A DNA stretch of 64,000 bases from Steromphala cineraria (lineage: Eukaryota > Mollusca > Gastropoda > Trochida > Trochidae), in assembly GCA_916613615.1 (NCBI GenBank), contig OU744736.1:13031724-13095723 (forward strand). The letters run 5' to 3'. Positions 51,720-63,200 of the stretch are shown here, in pieces. Both the position numbers and the translations under genes were made by a program. The stretch's first letter is position 1. Each line of letters begins with the position of its first letter. Below the pieces are notes generated by a model, which saw only the letters and a list, made by a program, of their open reading frames with translations, ran no database searches and was not told the origin of the DNA.

Positions 51720-52290
51720 AACTCATGTCCAAAAGAAACGATACCATACAAATACCAAAATAACTCAATCCACTGCAGATTAATAAGACTTAGTAATATC
51801 ATTTCTTCAGTAGTCAACTTACGTCTATGGAAAATTTTGAAACATTACCTTTTCATGTTTGCGAGCAACATGCATTTGAAAAAATCATCGATCTGGAATC
51901 TCCTTAACTAGGCAAGATAGCAGAGAGAAATTGGACATGTTCGCTTGTTTTAAAACGTTCTAATGCAGTGACACGTCAACGAATTTATGTCAAATAAAGT
52001 GTATTATATCAACAACATTTTTTCCTGATATAAATTCAATACTTTATCAATTTTAAAGTGAAATGACATAATTTCTGTTCATAAAATAATTTGAAATTTC
52101 GATTTATGCACTCCATGTACATTTGAAAAGACACAAAACCAAAAGTATCTTTTCCTGAAGAATGAAAATGTGCATACTTTTTCACAAGATATATGCCTGT
52201 TAGACACACTTAAATTCGACTCTGTCAGGGTATAGAAATTTGTTTCGGACGACTTTGAAAACTTGGTATCGTTTCTTTTGGACATGAGTT
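51720..52290. mobile_element. 571-bp TA-flanked MITE with 27-bp perfect inverted repeats
   Basis: Both ends carry the same 27-bp sequence in opposite orientation, beginning AACTCATGTCCAAAAGAAAC and ending GATACCA. The element is flanked by TA (51718-51719 and 52291-52292). Copy A at 35853-35868 reads GAGCATATACAAACAC, which is exactly the sequence left after removing the element and one TA. The TA target suggests Tc1/mariner-type mobilisation. The interior is non-coding; short open frames in it show no motif. Confidence 0.95.
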
Positions 52291-52619
52291 TACAAACACA
52301 GGAGCTGTGATTTCAATATTGATATAACATTTGTCAAGCTGGTTATTATCAGATTATCAGTAGTAGCGAAACGTTGATTGTTTGGTATTCCAATGCTGCT
52401 ATCATGATATCACTTAATGGCAGCTTGTTAAATGATATCATCAAACACTGGAAATGTCCTCCTGTTTGACAAATGCTCATAACGGTTCCTGCTTCTCGTT
52501 TGTTAAGTTAACCCCCTTAGCGCCAGCCTGAACATAAATGTACATACACGAAACGCCATCCAGGTGCCGGGGTGTACATAAATGTACATTCCCCGACATT
52601 CCCAACTTAGAACTAAATA

Positions 52620-54950
52620 TACATTTAATAAATTGATAATTAGATATAAATAAATATCTTCTGACTTAAAAAATCTCTCAGCATTAATTTGGTACCAAAA
52701 TAATAGGTATTCATACATTTTTATTGGAGTTACACATATTTTCCCAAAATCAACTACAAAGCAATTTGAACTTGGCGCCATGTTTGACTTTTTGTTGACG
52801 TCACAAAGTGTACATTGAACGAAAAAAAAGACGATGCGTTATTTTCGTTGCAGGTATTGAAACATAATTGACTGAACATTGTTACTAGATATCTAAACTA
52901 CATCTCCATAAGCTTTGATGATAGTTTTACTCATCGGATAGATCGCGCGTAACTAAAAGTCATCATGTAAACAACTTTCATATCTGATGAAAAATGACCG
53001 GGCACAGTTTTCGTGATACTACGTAAATATCGCGTTCAAAAACTCCGATTGACATAATGTCACGCGAAAATAATTGCAACACCAGTAAATAGTTACCTGT
53101 CCATTGTTATTTTTGGCAAAATCATACTTCTTCATGACGCCTTAGACTTGGGCCGTCCAAAAACAGTCGACATTGAATCGAGCAACTTTCTCTCGCATGT
53201 AAAAAATGGCGGATGCAGTGTCACTGACGTACTACTAGATTCGCATTCCCTAAAGACTGTCAAAGAGTTCATGTTCGGTACCGAGCGTCTACTGGTTGAC
53301 TTGACATAATCATTGTTCATTTTGAAAACTTGCAGTGTATAATTATTGTATTTTTGTGTGGATAAAATACATTTATTAAACACATTTGGATTGGTATCTG
53401 TAATTCACATAACGGGGGTAGATTAATTTTACCAGTACTTATATTCACTGTAGTACAATAGGTATAAAAGAAAAGAAAACTGTAAGACTATCGGGGACAT
53501 GGTCAAATTCATTATTGGGCAATACTCTATAAGTTCGGTTTAAAAAATTTTAAGATTGTCTCGCTGTTTGAGTAAGGAAAATATGTACATTCGCTGTCTA
53601 ACTGTGGAATGTGATGAAATATAATGGATTTATTTACACATGTATCGAGTCAAATTTTGTCAATAATTCGGAATAATTAAACTTTAAAGATTCGTATTAA
53701 TTCAATATTTACAAATATTTTTATTTCGCATGACAGGTGAAGGGAAAATGGGGATATTTGATATAAAACCGCGCATATGTGGATTGATCCGATAGACGGT
53801 TTCACTTGCGCCAATTTGTCGTCTGGAAATTAAGCTCGCGACAAGAAGAACTTCCAAACCAGTTCGTTCCGCCCAGGTGCGCTCAGATCCAATGCCAACT
53901 CTCGCGTGGGGAGGGGGCAGTGCTTGTTCACATGTGTGAGTAGGTATTTTATGTATTTCTTGGTTATGCTGAATTCCTCTTTTTACGTTTTGTGACGACT
54001 AATATACTTGTTATAAAGCTGTTGATTTTTAAAAGATATCTGACCATAGATATTGACAGATTCTATCGATAATTTCGGCGTGCTATGAATATTCATGAGA
54101 TGGGCCCTTGCCATTGAAATGTAGTGTAGACAAATAAAAATATTTCTTTTTATGGACAAATAATTTTCAAAAGTACCACAATCCTTCCCCGATTCTAATT
54201 AAGAAAATAGGAAATTGTCTTCTGGCTAAATAACATTTGTTTTAATTTATTTATAGGCATTTATTCATATATTGACATGAAAATATAATTTATTCAAATC
54301 AATAATTTAATTATCCTGAATTAATCATTTGTAATAAAATAAACATACTCAGTCAGGTACATGTCAGCGTAAATAAAAATGATTTTATTCTGTATTTAAA
54401 AATTATTCAAAAAAGTATAATATGCAACTGAAGTTTTGATTTGTGATTTAAGTTTTTAGGTTTCATATGGATATGCCTTATTGATTTCTGAATATTTCAT
54501 TAGTCAGTTAAGTTGTTTGTTTTTCCAAAACTGTGATATCTGTTGTATCAATAATCATTATCATTTTCAATTTGAAATTTAATGGTTTATGTAGTAATTT
54601 TCCTTATAATTATAAGAATTTGTTCATCATGTCAAATAAAAGTTTAGACTGTTGGTTAATTCAGCATGTTATCACAAAAACAGTGTTCAAAAGAGAAAAT
54701 CTATCAGTATTTAAAAAATGAATGTGTGTTCTTTGGCAAAAAATATTAGGCTAATTAATTCAATTACAGAATTACTCAAATGAATTTGACTGATTTTAGT
54801 TATTTAGGTAGGGCTTGAAAAAAAACCCTGCTGATTTGATTTGATACTGCAAGTCATTTGGCATGTAAAAATACTTCAAGATTTGCAGTAGGAGAAGACA
54901 ACATTTCACATATTAGACTAACACTAAGGTCAAAATATTGGAAATATAAC
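52620..54950. other. Non-coding interior of the 6.2-kb insertion, left part
   Basis: No recognisable protein or RNA gene. A CG-richer patch lies at about 53755-53935. An 83-codon frame on the reverse strand near 53132-53383 has no motif that I recognise and could be chance. Confidence 0.45.
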
Positions 54951-55165
54951 CTTTTGATTAGATTGTATAATTTAACATTATGATAGTATATGTCCATATT
55001 TCTGTCTAAGCAGTAAGCACATTGATAACAATAGGCCCTTAAGGCACACATCCTTATCTTATGCCGTTATGATTAGATTGTTTAATTTAACATAATGGTA
55101 GTAGTGTATGTCCATATTTCTGTCTAAGCAGTTTACAAGAAAATTGATAACAAGTGGCCCTAATT
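54951..55165 (+). repeat. ~117-bp tandem duplication inside the 6.2-kb insertion
   Basis: The blocks at 54951-55045 and 55068-55165 share GATTAGATTGT, then TAATTTAACAT, then the perfect string TATGTCCATATTTCTGTCTA and AGCAGT, and end ATTGATAACAA followed by GGCCCT. Spacing is about 117 bp. The second copy runs straight into the palindrome at 55166. Confidence 0.85.
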
Positions 55166-55339
55166 AAGAAATAAAGATCGCTCTACCCCAATGTGTTTTG
55201 TAATAAAGTATAGTTTTGCCCTGAACTATTATAGTTAAAGCACGAGGACGGTAGTCCGAGTGCTTTAACGTTGTAATAGTTCAGGGCAAAACTATACTTT
55301 ATTACAAAACACATTGGGGTAGGGCGAACTTTATTTCTT
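55166..55339. other. 174-bp near-perfect palindrome
   Basis: Arms of about 78 bp (55166-55243 and 55260-55339) are almost exact complements; for example CTACCCCAATGTGTTTTGTA and TACAAAACACATTGGGGTAG. The 16-base centre, GAGGACGGTAGTCCGA, has a small inner hairpin. It lies within the 6.2-kb insertion and could be a nested foldback element. Its apex layout, with CGAG directly repeated on both sides, resembles that of the foldback element at 32548. Confidence 0.92.
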
Positions 55340-55643
55340 TTCTAAGATACCAAACTTATGTGCAGGGAAATATAAAAATTCTTATAATTTCAAGTTAAAA
55401 TATTGTTAAAATAACGTAGATTATATATCCATGAACAGGGCTAACTGCTGGCTATTCCATGTTTAGAACTCACCCCCTAATTCAAAATATTGTTTTTTAG
55501 TGAAACAGTTGATTATGTTAATGTAGCAGTTTATTTTCTCATTTATAAGGTTTAAAATGTTATTCTCTTGTTATATTTTCATTGTTCAAACAAAACAAAA
55601 ATATCAGACAACTCATGTTTAATAAAACGTTACTTTTGAACAG

Positions 55644-56176
55644 TCAAGTTGTGCGATCATGCAGTGCGGGCCACACTGCCCATATAAGGCTTAACACGTG
55701 ATCGACATTCCACAAAGAATTATGGGTATTGTTTGTTAGGAATCGTGGTAGATCTAGATCTATCATTCTCTTTTTGCTGTTGTCATAAAAGTTTAAGTTG
55801 ATGGTAAGTACCACCGCTAATATTAGCTGACTGTGTACACCATGGAAAGGAGTGCAAACTGTATTGGTTGAGCTATTTGGCACGTTGTTTGGCAGAGACG
55901 GTTGACGTGTGTCAACGTCACAAATGCTACGGGGCGCCGTGACCTGACGTGAAATGTCAACGTGGTCACTCGACAAGCATGTTGGAGGCAGAGCATTGCT
56001 CGCAGCGTTGTTCCCTTGTAAGATGGAGTTTTTATGTAGCTTTTCAACGACTGCTCATATCTGTGACCAGTGACAGACATGATACCAAGGGCCCCAACCC
56101 CGGCTTGGGAAAGTTCGGTTGATAGGGATGCGCCATGTTGTTTGATAGAACCGAGACCAAAGGTTACCATGGACAC
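55644..56176 (-). pseudogene. Tyrosine recombinase C-terminal relic (frameshifted)
   Basis: The reverse strand encodes GASLSTELSQAGVGALGIMS followed by VTGHRYEQSLKSY, which matches the end of tyrosine-recombinase catalytic domains: the GH(R/K) motif and the terminal Tyr that attacks DNA. Such enzymes move Crypton, DIRS and Ngaro elements and also occur as cellular Crypton-derived genes. Upstream, SIKQHG sits where SIR(A/Q) with the catalytic Arg is expected, so that residue looks changed to Lys. Shortly after SYIKTPSYKG the frame shifts, and a second frame continues (ASNALPP, SSDHVDISRQV, then LTINLNFY) to a stop at 55644. The N-terminal half of the domain is absent upstream of 56176. I judge it a dead fragment. 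The family is fairly sure; the subfamily is not. Confidence 0.65.
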
Positions 56177-56239
56177 GCGAGTTTACGAGGGGGCAGCTGG
56201 GAAGAGCGGATGGCGTCATTCAATTGTTACGTCATGTAA

Positions 56240-58660
56240 AAACTATACCTTTATTGTCTGATAAAGTACTTTTTTTTCGATTGTTCTAACCGCTAGGCAT
56301 CTTAGAAAGGCACATAATATCCTTGTTTTTTTATATTGCATTGAGCAAACAATTAAGGTTAGGTACATGTAAGAGGTAGGGGGATTTAAAGAAAAATTGT
56401 AGGACAGTGATATAGCTTGCCTAATAATAATTGTAGTAATCTGTGAATATAAATAAAGAGCTATCAATTTGCCCCTTCTTTGAATATCATTTTTTTCTGA
56501 AATTGTTGAAAGAGAAAACTGATATCTTTACTAATACTATATTTATTTTTTGTAGGGTGACAGTAGGCCCTGCTTCCATGTTTGTGATGACCACAAACAG
56601 ATATCAGCTTCTGTTCTGAATACAGGGTTCACGTGACTTGGACTTGAGAGCTATTCATCTGCTTAAAAAGAACAAACAATAGTTTCATATTAACATTTGA
56701 TGTATGTTAATTGAATAAAATCTATATCATTCATATCCTTCCATATATTTATTTCCCTACCTATGTCATAATTTGGCTTTGATTCCATTATTTTATTAAA
56801 GTGGGATTCTGTTTCCTTTTTTCATGTTTTATTATCATTGAGTTTGTTATGTAATATTCTCTTCAACATATCTCACCTCTCAAGTTATTTTCAAGCCCTA
56901 CTATACTGGTATGTTTTGAATATGTGTTTTTGCAATATTTATCAAGTCATATAACTTCATAAGAAATGAATAACATAGACTAAAATTTAGTCTATGAAAT
57001 ATTTTAAATAATTACTGTACCTTCATTTATGTTATTTTATTTCTGGGGTCTTTTAATTTCTTGGGGTTTTACAGTCAATCTAGACTTGCAGAAATAGGAT
57101 CTAGACTATATAAAAGGCTCCTATTTAATAAACAGTCATGAAGCAGGACTATGAATAATATTTGAAGTCTTCAAAGTATATAAACATACATGTCTGAAAC
57201 AAACACTTGTGACAGTTATCAAACATGGTCTAGGGGAGACAACTTGCTGCCCTGTAACCTTGGCCCGTTGGGGGCGTGGCTAACAATCAAGTGATGTTGA
57301 TGTGGGTTCATTCATATTTCAAACTTCTTTGTAATTTAGAAATGCGTGTAACTGATTCAAATAAACTTTAATAGGCTTGAGATACTTAAGAACCTTAAAC
57401 ATTCAACAACGCAATGTTCCCGCCATATTTTTTGCGCGAAATAAACCGTGTCATCTCGTAAAGGGGGCGGAGCTTACACGATGAAGGGCCGTCAGTCAAG
57501 TTTGACGACCGGTTCGGATACATGTATTACTGAGGACACTGGAAGCTCATTTTTCCGGTTAAAGTTATACTATTAAATCCAAATAAAGTACAATATCATT
57601 TTGATAATTCTTTTTAAAACTTGTAGGATATAAGTGTTATGTAAATTTGTTTTATTTTAGTAAAACGAGGTGATGACTGTTTTTTTATTTTATATTTAAT
57701 TTTTTTCACATTTACATTTTCACTTGACACATACTTCAATTAATGATTTTTTCTGCTTTAGATGTCTATAATACTAAAAACTTTGTTTATAATTGTTTGT
57801 TATGCTATTTCAGCGCAGCTATGATAATAATAGTTCACAACCAATTAAACATTAATGGAGAAATTTGCCGTAACACCGTTCCGATTGAATTACCTGATTT
57901 TGTATGAAGTGGGCGTCATATATTTCACTTAAAACATCAAAAAACTATATCAAATGAATGCCTGTGATTTCATTGTTGCCAATCTTTGATTATGGATATA
58001 TTTTGTCCATTGTGTAATGATCAATTGATACTTTGATACGTAGTTGCAAATAGTCACTTGTTTTCAGTTTCCATCTCGCCGAAAACAGTTGTCGTTTGAA
58101 GTCTGATGAATGCAATAGTAATTTCCGTGCTTATGTATCTGAAATTTACATCATATTTAAGATGAGAGAAATATCTGTCGCTGGCTGGAATTTCAGCCAG
58201 TATCCATTTATAATGAAAACAAACGATCGACTGCTATGCATAGTTCATTTTCCGCGCATTGTTTGTCAATGACGTCACAAAAAACAATGTTCAACAAATT
58301 GGTTACAAAAAGATAACTTGTAGTAGTTCCGGTTCTAGTAGGTGCATGCAGGAAGTAAACACACCACTGTGATCACTGACATTTTCTCTCTCAAAAAGTG
58401 TAAAATAATTTACATTTTATACAAATAGAAACTTTTTCCAAGCAATGGAGGGTCGGGATACCAACATGTAGTTTACTGTATTTACCGTAAAAACACGGTC
58501 TTTCTGTTTGACAGCATCGACAGTCGTCATTCACCTAAATAGTTACAGATTTTTTTATATCTATCATTAGCAAATTAAACTGTGAACAATTGTGTGTAAT
58601 TTGACAATTTAATGTCGCCGGATAAAAAAGATACAGCTGAATTACGAAAATGTATCAATT
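56240..58660. other. Non-coding interior of the 6.2-kb insertion, right part
   Basis: No convincing gene. CG-richer patches lie at about 57220-57300 and 57415-57530. A TGACGTCA palindrome is present at about 58270 and again near 58668. Nothing matched the large repeat unit. Confidence 0.45.
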
Positions 58661-58732
58661 TTCGTTGACGTCACAGAAATTTATCTGGCACGGGGTAAGC
58701 GTCAACGTTATTTTTATGAAGCACCAAGGGGG

Positions 58733-59990
58733 TTAAGTGGATATTGGCGGCAGAGTGACACTGTCAGCATTGCTTATCAATAACGCACTTAAGAAATATC
58801 TATCTATGAACCTGTAATATATTTACTGATCTTAGAAGCTTTTTGAACTGATAATGAAATTCGTTCTTGAAGACACTTTACCTTATTTAGAAATCAGAAA
58901 TTTCAAATCTTTTTGAAAGTTATAGAACTAAAATATATAAAAAACTAAAAATTCTTCAGATATCTCAATGTTTTTATTCTGCTCCAGTTTCAAAGTTTCA
59001 AACAAGTTGTTGATACAAGGCACTTCTGAAAATAACTTTACTTTCAGCAAAGAAGATATATTTTTCGCACAATATATTATTCTCGTTGATCAGGAAAAAA
59101 TATTTGATATGTTTAAATCAATTAATCCAATAAATGTTCCCAAATGTTTTCCAAGCAAGTTGACTAATGTCCAAAATGGATTCACTACAGCCATCCTAAT
59201 TGGGGGAACAATTGATGACAATCTGTTGTAAAATCGAAAATAGACTAACATGTATTTCATTTCAGAATACACCGTTGAAATAATCCAATGAAGTGATATG
59301 TTGTATCATTTTCAATCAACCCTTTAGCCCTCAGGTCAGTTTATATCTCAATGTTATCAGCCCCCTACCGAAGACAGACCAACGTTACTTTGGACCCTGC
59401 TGTTTGGTTAATCAAATCAGTTAATGGCAAATGTTGGGAATAGTTAAATCGAAGGTCATCTTAAACATGACAGTAAAGCAAGGACTAAGATAGATATTGA
59501 TCAGAAGTTCACCTGTTCTTACCTGTAACGGAAATCATAAAAGTAGTTTTTTTTAAAGCAATAAAGATTACATAAACGCAATATGTATTTTGATAGATTT
59601 ATATCAAGCATCTTTTAAACTCATATTTGATCAAAATAATGATTGTTTTTATACAGTTTATATATTGACCTGATCTTTTTATCCTCATACATATATGTCT
59701 TTGGACGCTTGTTTATAAATCCATTCATGGCATTTTCATAACAAAATATGTTTGCATCATATAGCTCATATTGTTTAGTTATTTTGATGCTGACGCCGAT
59801 TATTATTATGATTCTGATGGAACACAGATGTAAATTAGCTAAATAGTTATGATTTTAGTAAGTGAAAACTACATTCCACCAAATCTTATAAATTATTGTT
59901 AAAGCAGATGCATTAACTTGTTAGGTGTTTGGTGTTCATTAACTTTTTTATGATTACTGAAAAAAATATCATCAGATTAAAGCAAATTAT
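58733..59990 (+). repeat. End of the last large-unit copy, more diverged
   Basis: Begins with TTAAGTGGATATTGGCGGCA, the continuation of the landmark block cut by the 6.2-kb insertion. It then leaves the copy A/B sequence and follows the older unit form: a CCAAATGTTTTCCAAGCAAG stretch near 59139, TGTTATCAGCCCCCTAC near 59351 and GCTGTTTGGTTAATC near 59398. Similarity fades after about 59550. No coding sequence was recognised; an 87-codon frame near 58968 has no counterpart in the other copies. Confidence 0.65.
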
Positions 59991-60079
59991 CTTTAATCTT
60001 AGACTATAATAGGGCTTTCATTAGGTATCGTCCCTCTTTCAATTAACCTATCGCCACCTGTCAATCAAAAATATTGTTC

Positions 60080-60202
60080 GACCAATCAGAAAAAAACGTT
60101 CCTTCGCTCCGGAGAAAGTTTTGAGCTGCCTACTTCCTGTCCGTCATAACAACTCAAAGGCGTAATTGCGCGTCATTTCCTTGTTTTATTTCTGGTGCAG
60201 TC
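60080..60202 (+). promoter_or_regulatory. Possible promoter region of the THAP-DDE gene
   Basis: Upstream of the ATG lie ACCAATCAGA (60081-60090, a CCAAT-type box), CTACTTCCTG (an Ets-like core) and a CG-richer stretch. The sequence TTTTATTTCTGGTGCAG just before TCATGG could also be a splice acceptor for a 5' untranslated exon. No TATA box was evident. This is inference from motifs only. Confidence 0.3.
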
Positions 60203-63200
60203 ATGGTAAAGAGGTGTTGTTGGGGGACCTGCAACTCGGATACCCGCTATCCAGATCGTGTATCAGGTCTGTCTTTCATTCCATTCCCAAAGCCTCGCGT
60301 GGATAAAGAGAAATGCCAGCGATGGATTCGGCTTTGCGGCCGACCTCATCACCAGTTGAACGTCGATATACTTGGCGACCACAAAAAGGCAAAGCATGTG
60401 TACGTTTGTACTAAGGTAATGTGATTCATATGATTTAACATATATTATTGCATAATAAGCCCAGTCCAATAAGCTAATCGTGCGAGCTTTATTATCTCTT
60501 GTAAACTTCATTCATCTATCGTCGATATTATTTGAACTACATGATATTTGGTTATTATTTCCCGCCGATTTATGAAAGTGACAGACGGTTGGTTATTTCG
60601 CTCAGTCTTCAGAGGACAGTAACTTCGGATAGATTCGGTTACAAATTTCTTCAAAATTCTACAGGAAGTTTCAGTGTGAAAGAGCAAAAAAAAATGTATA
60701 TTGGTTGTGCCAACTTGTGGGCATACAGTATGATACAGTGACGTACATTATGTGTCATGTACCGGTATGTCATAATCTTACAGAATCTCATAGACTTAAT
60801 AATTTATCTTCGCGAGAATTATTTTCATTTAAAATCTGAAACAACCTTTGTCTAATTTTGCACACTTATTGAAAATAATCTAAGCATCAATGACATTATT
60901 TTCCTTTAATATTTGAATTATTAATATAAAATTATACAGCTATATAATATTAACACTTGTATCTCTTTTATAATCATTTGTAAGACAGGAAAGTTATCAC
61001 GTCGATCATGATTGTTCACTGATATTGGTGCATAATTTGGAACACTTAAATGATCCTATTTCTAATTAAAAATAAAATCCATCATGTAATTGAAATGGAA
61101 CATGTTTCATTTCAGCATTTTGTTGATGGAAAGGCTTCAGATACGTACCCAGACCCTCTGCCTGCGCTTCATCATGACAAGCTGAAACCTGCTCGACCTG
61201 TACCAAAGGATCGCCAGTGCCCACCCTCCAAACTGCTCAAACTTGAAGTAGAGGATGTACCAGCCTCAGCAAGGTACTACTTTACATACTTATTTCTTTT
61301 TTTAAAGCAGGTTTGTGTTGGTTTTTATGAATTATAATTTGATTAATTTGTGTGACAACCTAAGGCACAGATAATCATGTGTAATCAAAGCATTGATCTT
61401 ACATAAACAAATTCTTCACCCCTGTACAAATAAGGCAAGCAACAAAGTATAAAAATGAGAGATTTTATTTATACACATGATCAATGTCAAAAGTCTTGCT
61501 GCTATATAAACTCAAACTGATTATGATTTACAGAAGTGATCTTGAAAGAGAAGATGTCACTGTCCAGTTGACAACTGATACAACTCCAGATGGAGCCAAT
61601 CAGTTACTGCCGGAACAACTTGAAGATGAAGGTGATTATGCTAAGTACTCTTCTATGAAATGTAAATACCGTAATCAACTTAATTAGCGCCACTTACATT
61701 GAAAACAGATCAAATAGGTTTAACGTACAGTCAATGATGAATGACATTGGCAGAAAGTGGCATTTGTCACATATCGGTATCACTGTGTATAACCGTATAC
61801 CGGAACTAGCGAGGTGTATGGCGGAGAAATGTTGCTAGCGAGGAGCGTGATCAGAAACAGGATCACTTAAAAAGCAATCATCGCCGTTTGATCAACTGTT
61901 TCTATGTTATCATGTCAATAGCTTTCCGAGACATAACTATAATGTCATATCCTGTTCATAGTCAGAGATAGCAAATAAGTTACTAACAACAGCATTACTC
62001 GCAACTGTCATTGTTACTGTCCCTTGGATACAGAATGACAACCACATACCTTTTACTAAGTATGTGTGCTAAAATTACCACATGATTTTGATTATTTGAA
62101 AGTTATAAAGTAAAATATTACCTAACTTTTGATTTCGGCTCCTCGCTAGCAACATTTCTCCGCCGTACACTTGCTAGTTCCGGTGTACGGTTATACACAG
62201 TTTTTATGTCACCCTCACCAATATAACAGTTTCCCTTGAACACAACTTGAATATCATCTTATTATTGAAAGGATTTCTTTTTGTGGATATACATGTGCTA
62301 AACGAAAAGTAGCATATATACCGGTACATGAAATTCTCTCCTCGTCCTTTATTGTTGAAAGGGTTTGAAATATTTTATGTAGACTTGAAGTAATTTTGCG
62401 AGTAAATTTGTAATGCTATTTCCGCATGGATAAATCCTTTCAATATTAAGTTCACGCCTTGTGTAAGTCACGAACTCACAGAAGGGAGCGCCAGTGATCA
62501 ATAGTTGACCCTGCACCTGATGCCAATGAAGAGAATTCTTTTTCAAAGTGAAGATATTGCCATTTTCTTCCAAAAAGAAATGTTTGATGCCACATGCTTG
62601 TCTAATATCCATGTCGCGGGCCGAATAGGGGCATTTAATTTCTACAATTCCAGTCACACCATTGTCGCAAACTAAAGCATCAGGTGTAGCGCCAAGAAAT
62701 GGGATGTTAGGATTAATAATTAACCCTGTCTCATGGAGATGATTATTAGTTTTCTTTATGTACATCTGTTTTGCTATTCTTTCATTAGAAATACCATAAC
62801 TTGTTGCAGCTGAGGTAAATGAGGTTCCATTACAGTGGTTTCTAATGAACACATCATTTATTGCTTTCTTTCTATTCATGATATGACCGAAAGAAGAAGC
62901 AGTTAGCCTAGGTTTCCTCTCTTCAAACCACTGATGGGAATTACTCTGTTCTTTTGTTTCCAATTGAATATAATGGGACCTATCAATATCAATTTCTAGG
63001 TGTGCCCATTCCTCCTTGTTCTCATTAACTTCCTCAAGGCATGGCAAGTTGTCCATCTTTGGGAAGACCACATCTCCACATGAAGACATTTCCTTCATTT
63101 CAGGTTTTGGGGTGATGAGTGGTGCCTATATTTAAAAAAATAGAATCATTTCCTTTTAATTCATCAGTTATTGTAGGTCCAATTGGTTTTGATTAAATTG

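Larger units (their letters stand above)
36061..52507 (+). repeat. Segmental duplication, copy B (~11.5 kb plus insertions)
   Basis: Collinear with copy A: inverted arm 38140-42198, minisatellite 42199-44340, forward unit 44341-52507 with a few bases more after 58733. Extra material relative to A is an M1 MITE (39437-39792), a tandem duplication (37559-38010), about 27 extra minisatellite units, a LINE (48629-51683), a TA-flanked MITE (51720-52290) and the 6.2-kb insertion. The foldback element of A is missing. Taking out these differences gives a length near 11.5 kb. Confidence 0.85.
52508..58732. mobile_element. 6.2-kb TTAA-flanked insertion, probably piggyBac-type
   Basis: All other copies of this landmark read GTTTGTTAAGTGGATATTGG or nearly so (5447, 24567, 36072). 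Here 6.2 kb separate TTAAG from TGGATATT. The ends are TTAACCCCCTTAGCGCC at the left and the inverted TTAACCCCCTTGGTGC at the right. Either TTAA is the target duplication and the left flank has an extra TTAAG, or TTAAG was duplicated. Subterminal direct repeats ACATAAATGTACAT lie near 52530 and 52572. No piggyBac transposase was found. The interior holds a tandem repeat, a long palindrome and a tyrosine-recombinase relic, so it is a composite, non-autonomous element. Confidence 0.82.

Noticed and set aside
55823..56176. Possible host gene exon in the CG-richer patch at 55.6-56.2 kb
   Set aside because: The peptide is better explained as the end of a mobile-element tyrosine recombinase, with a frameshift and no upstream domain half.
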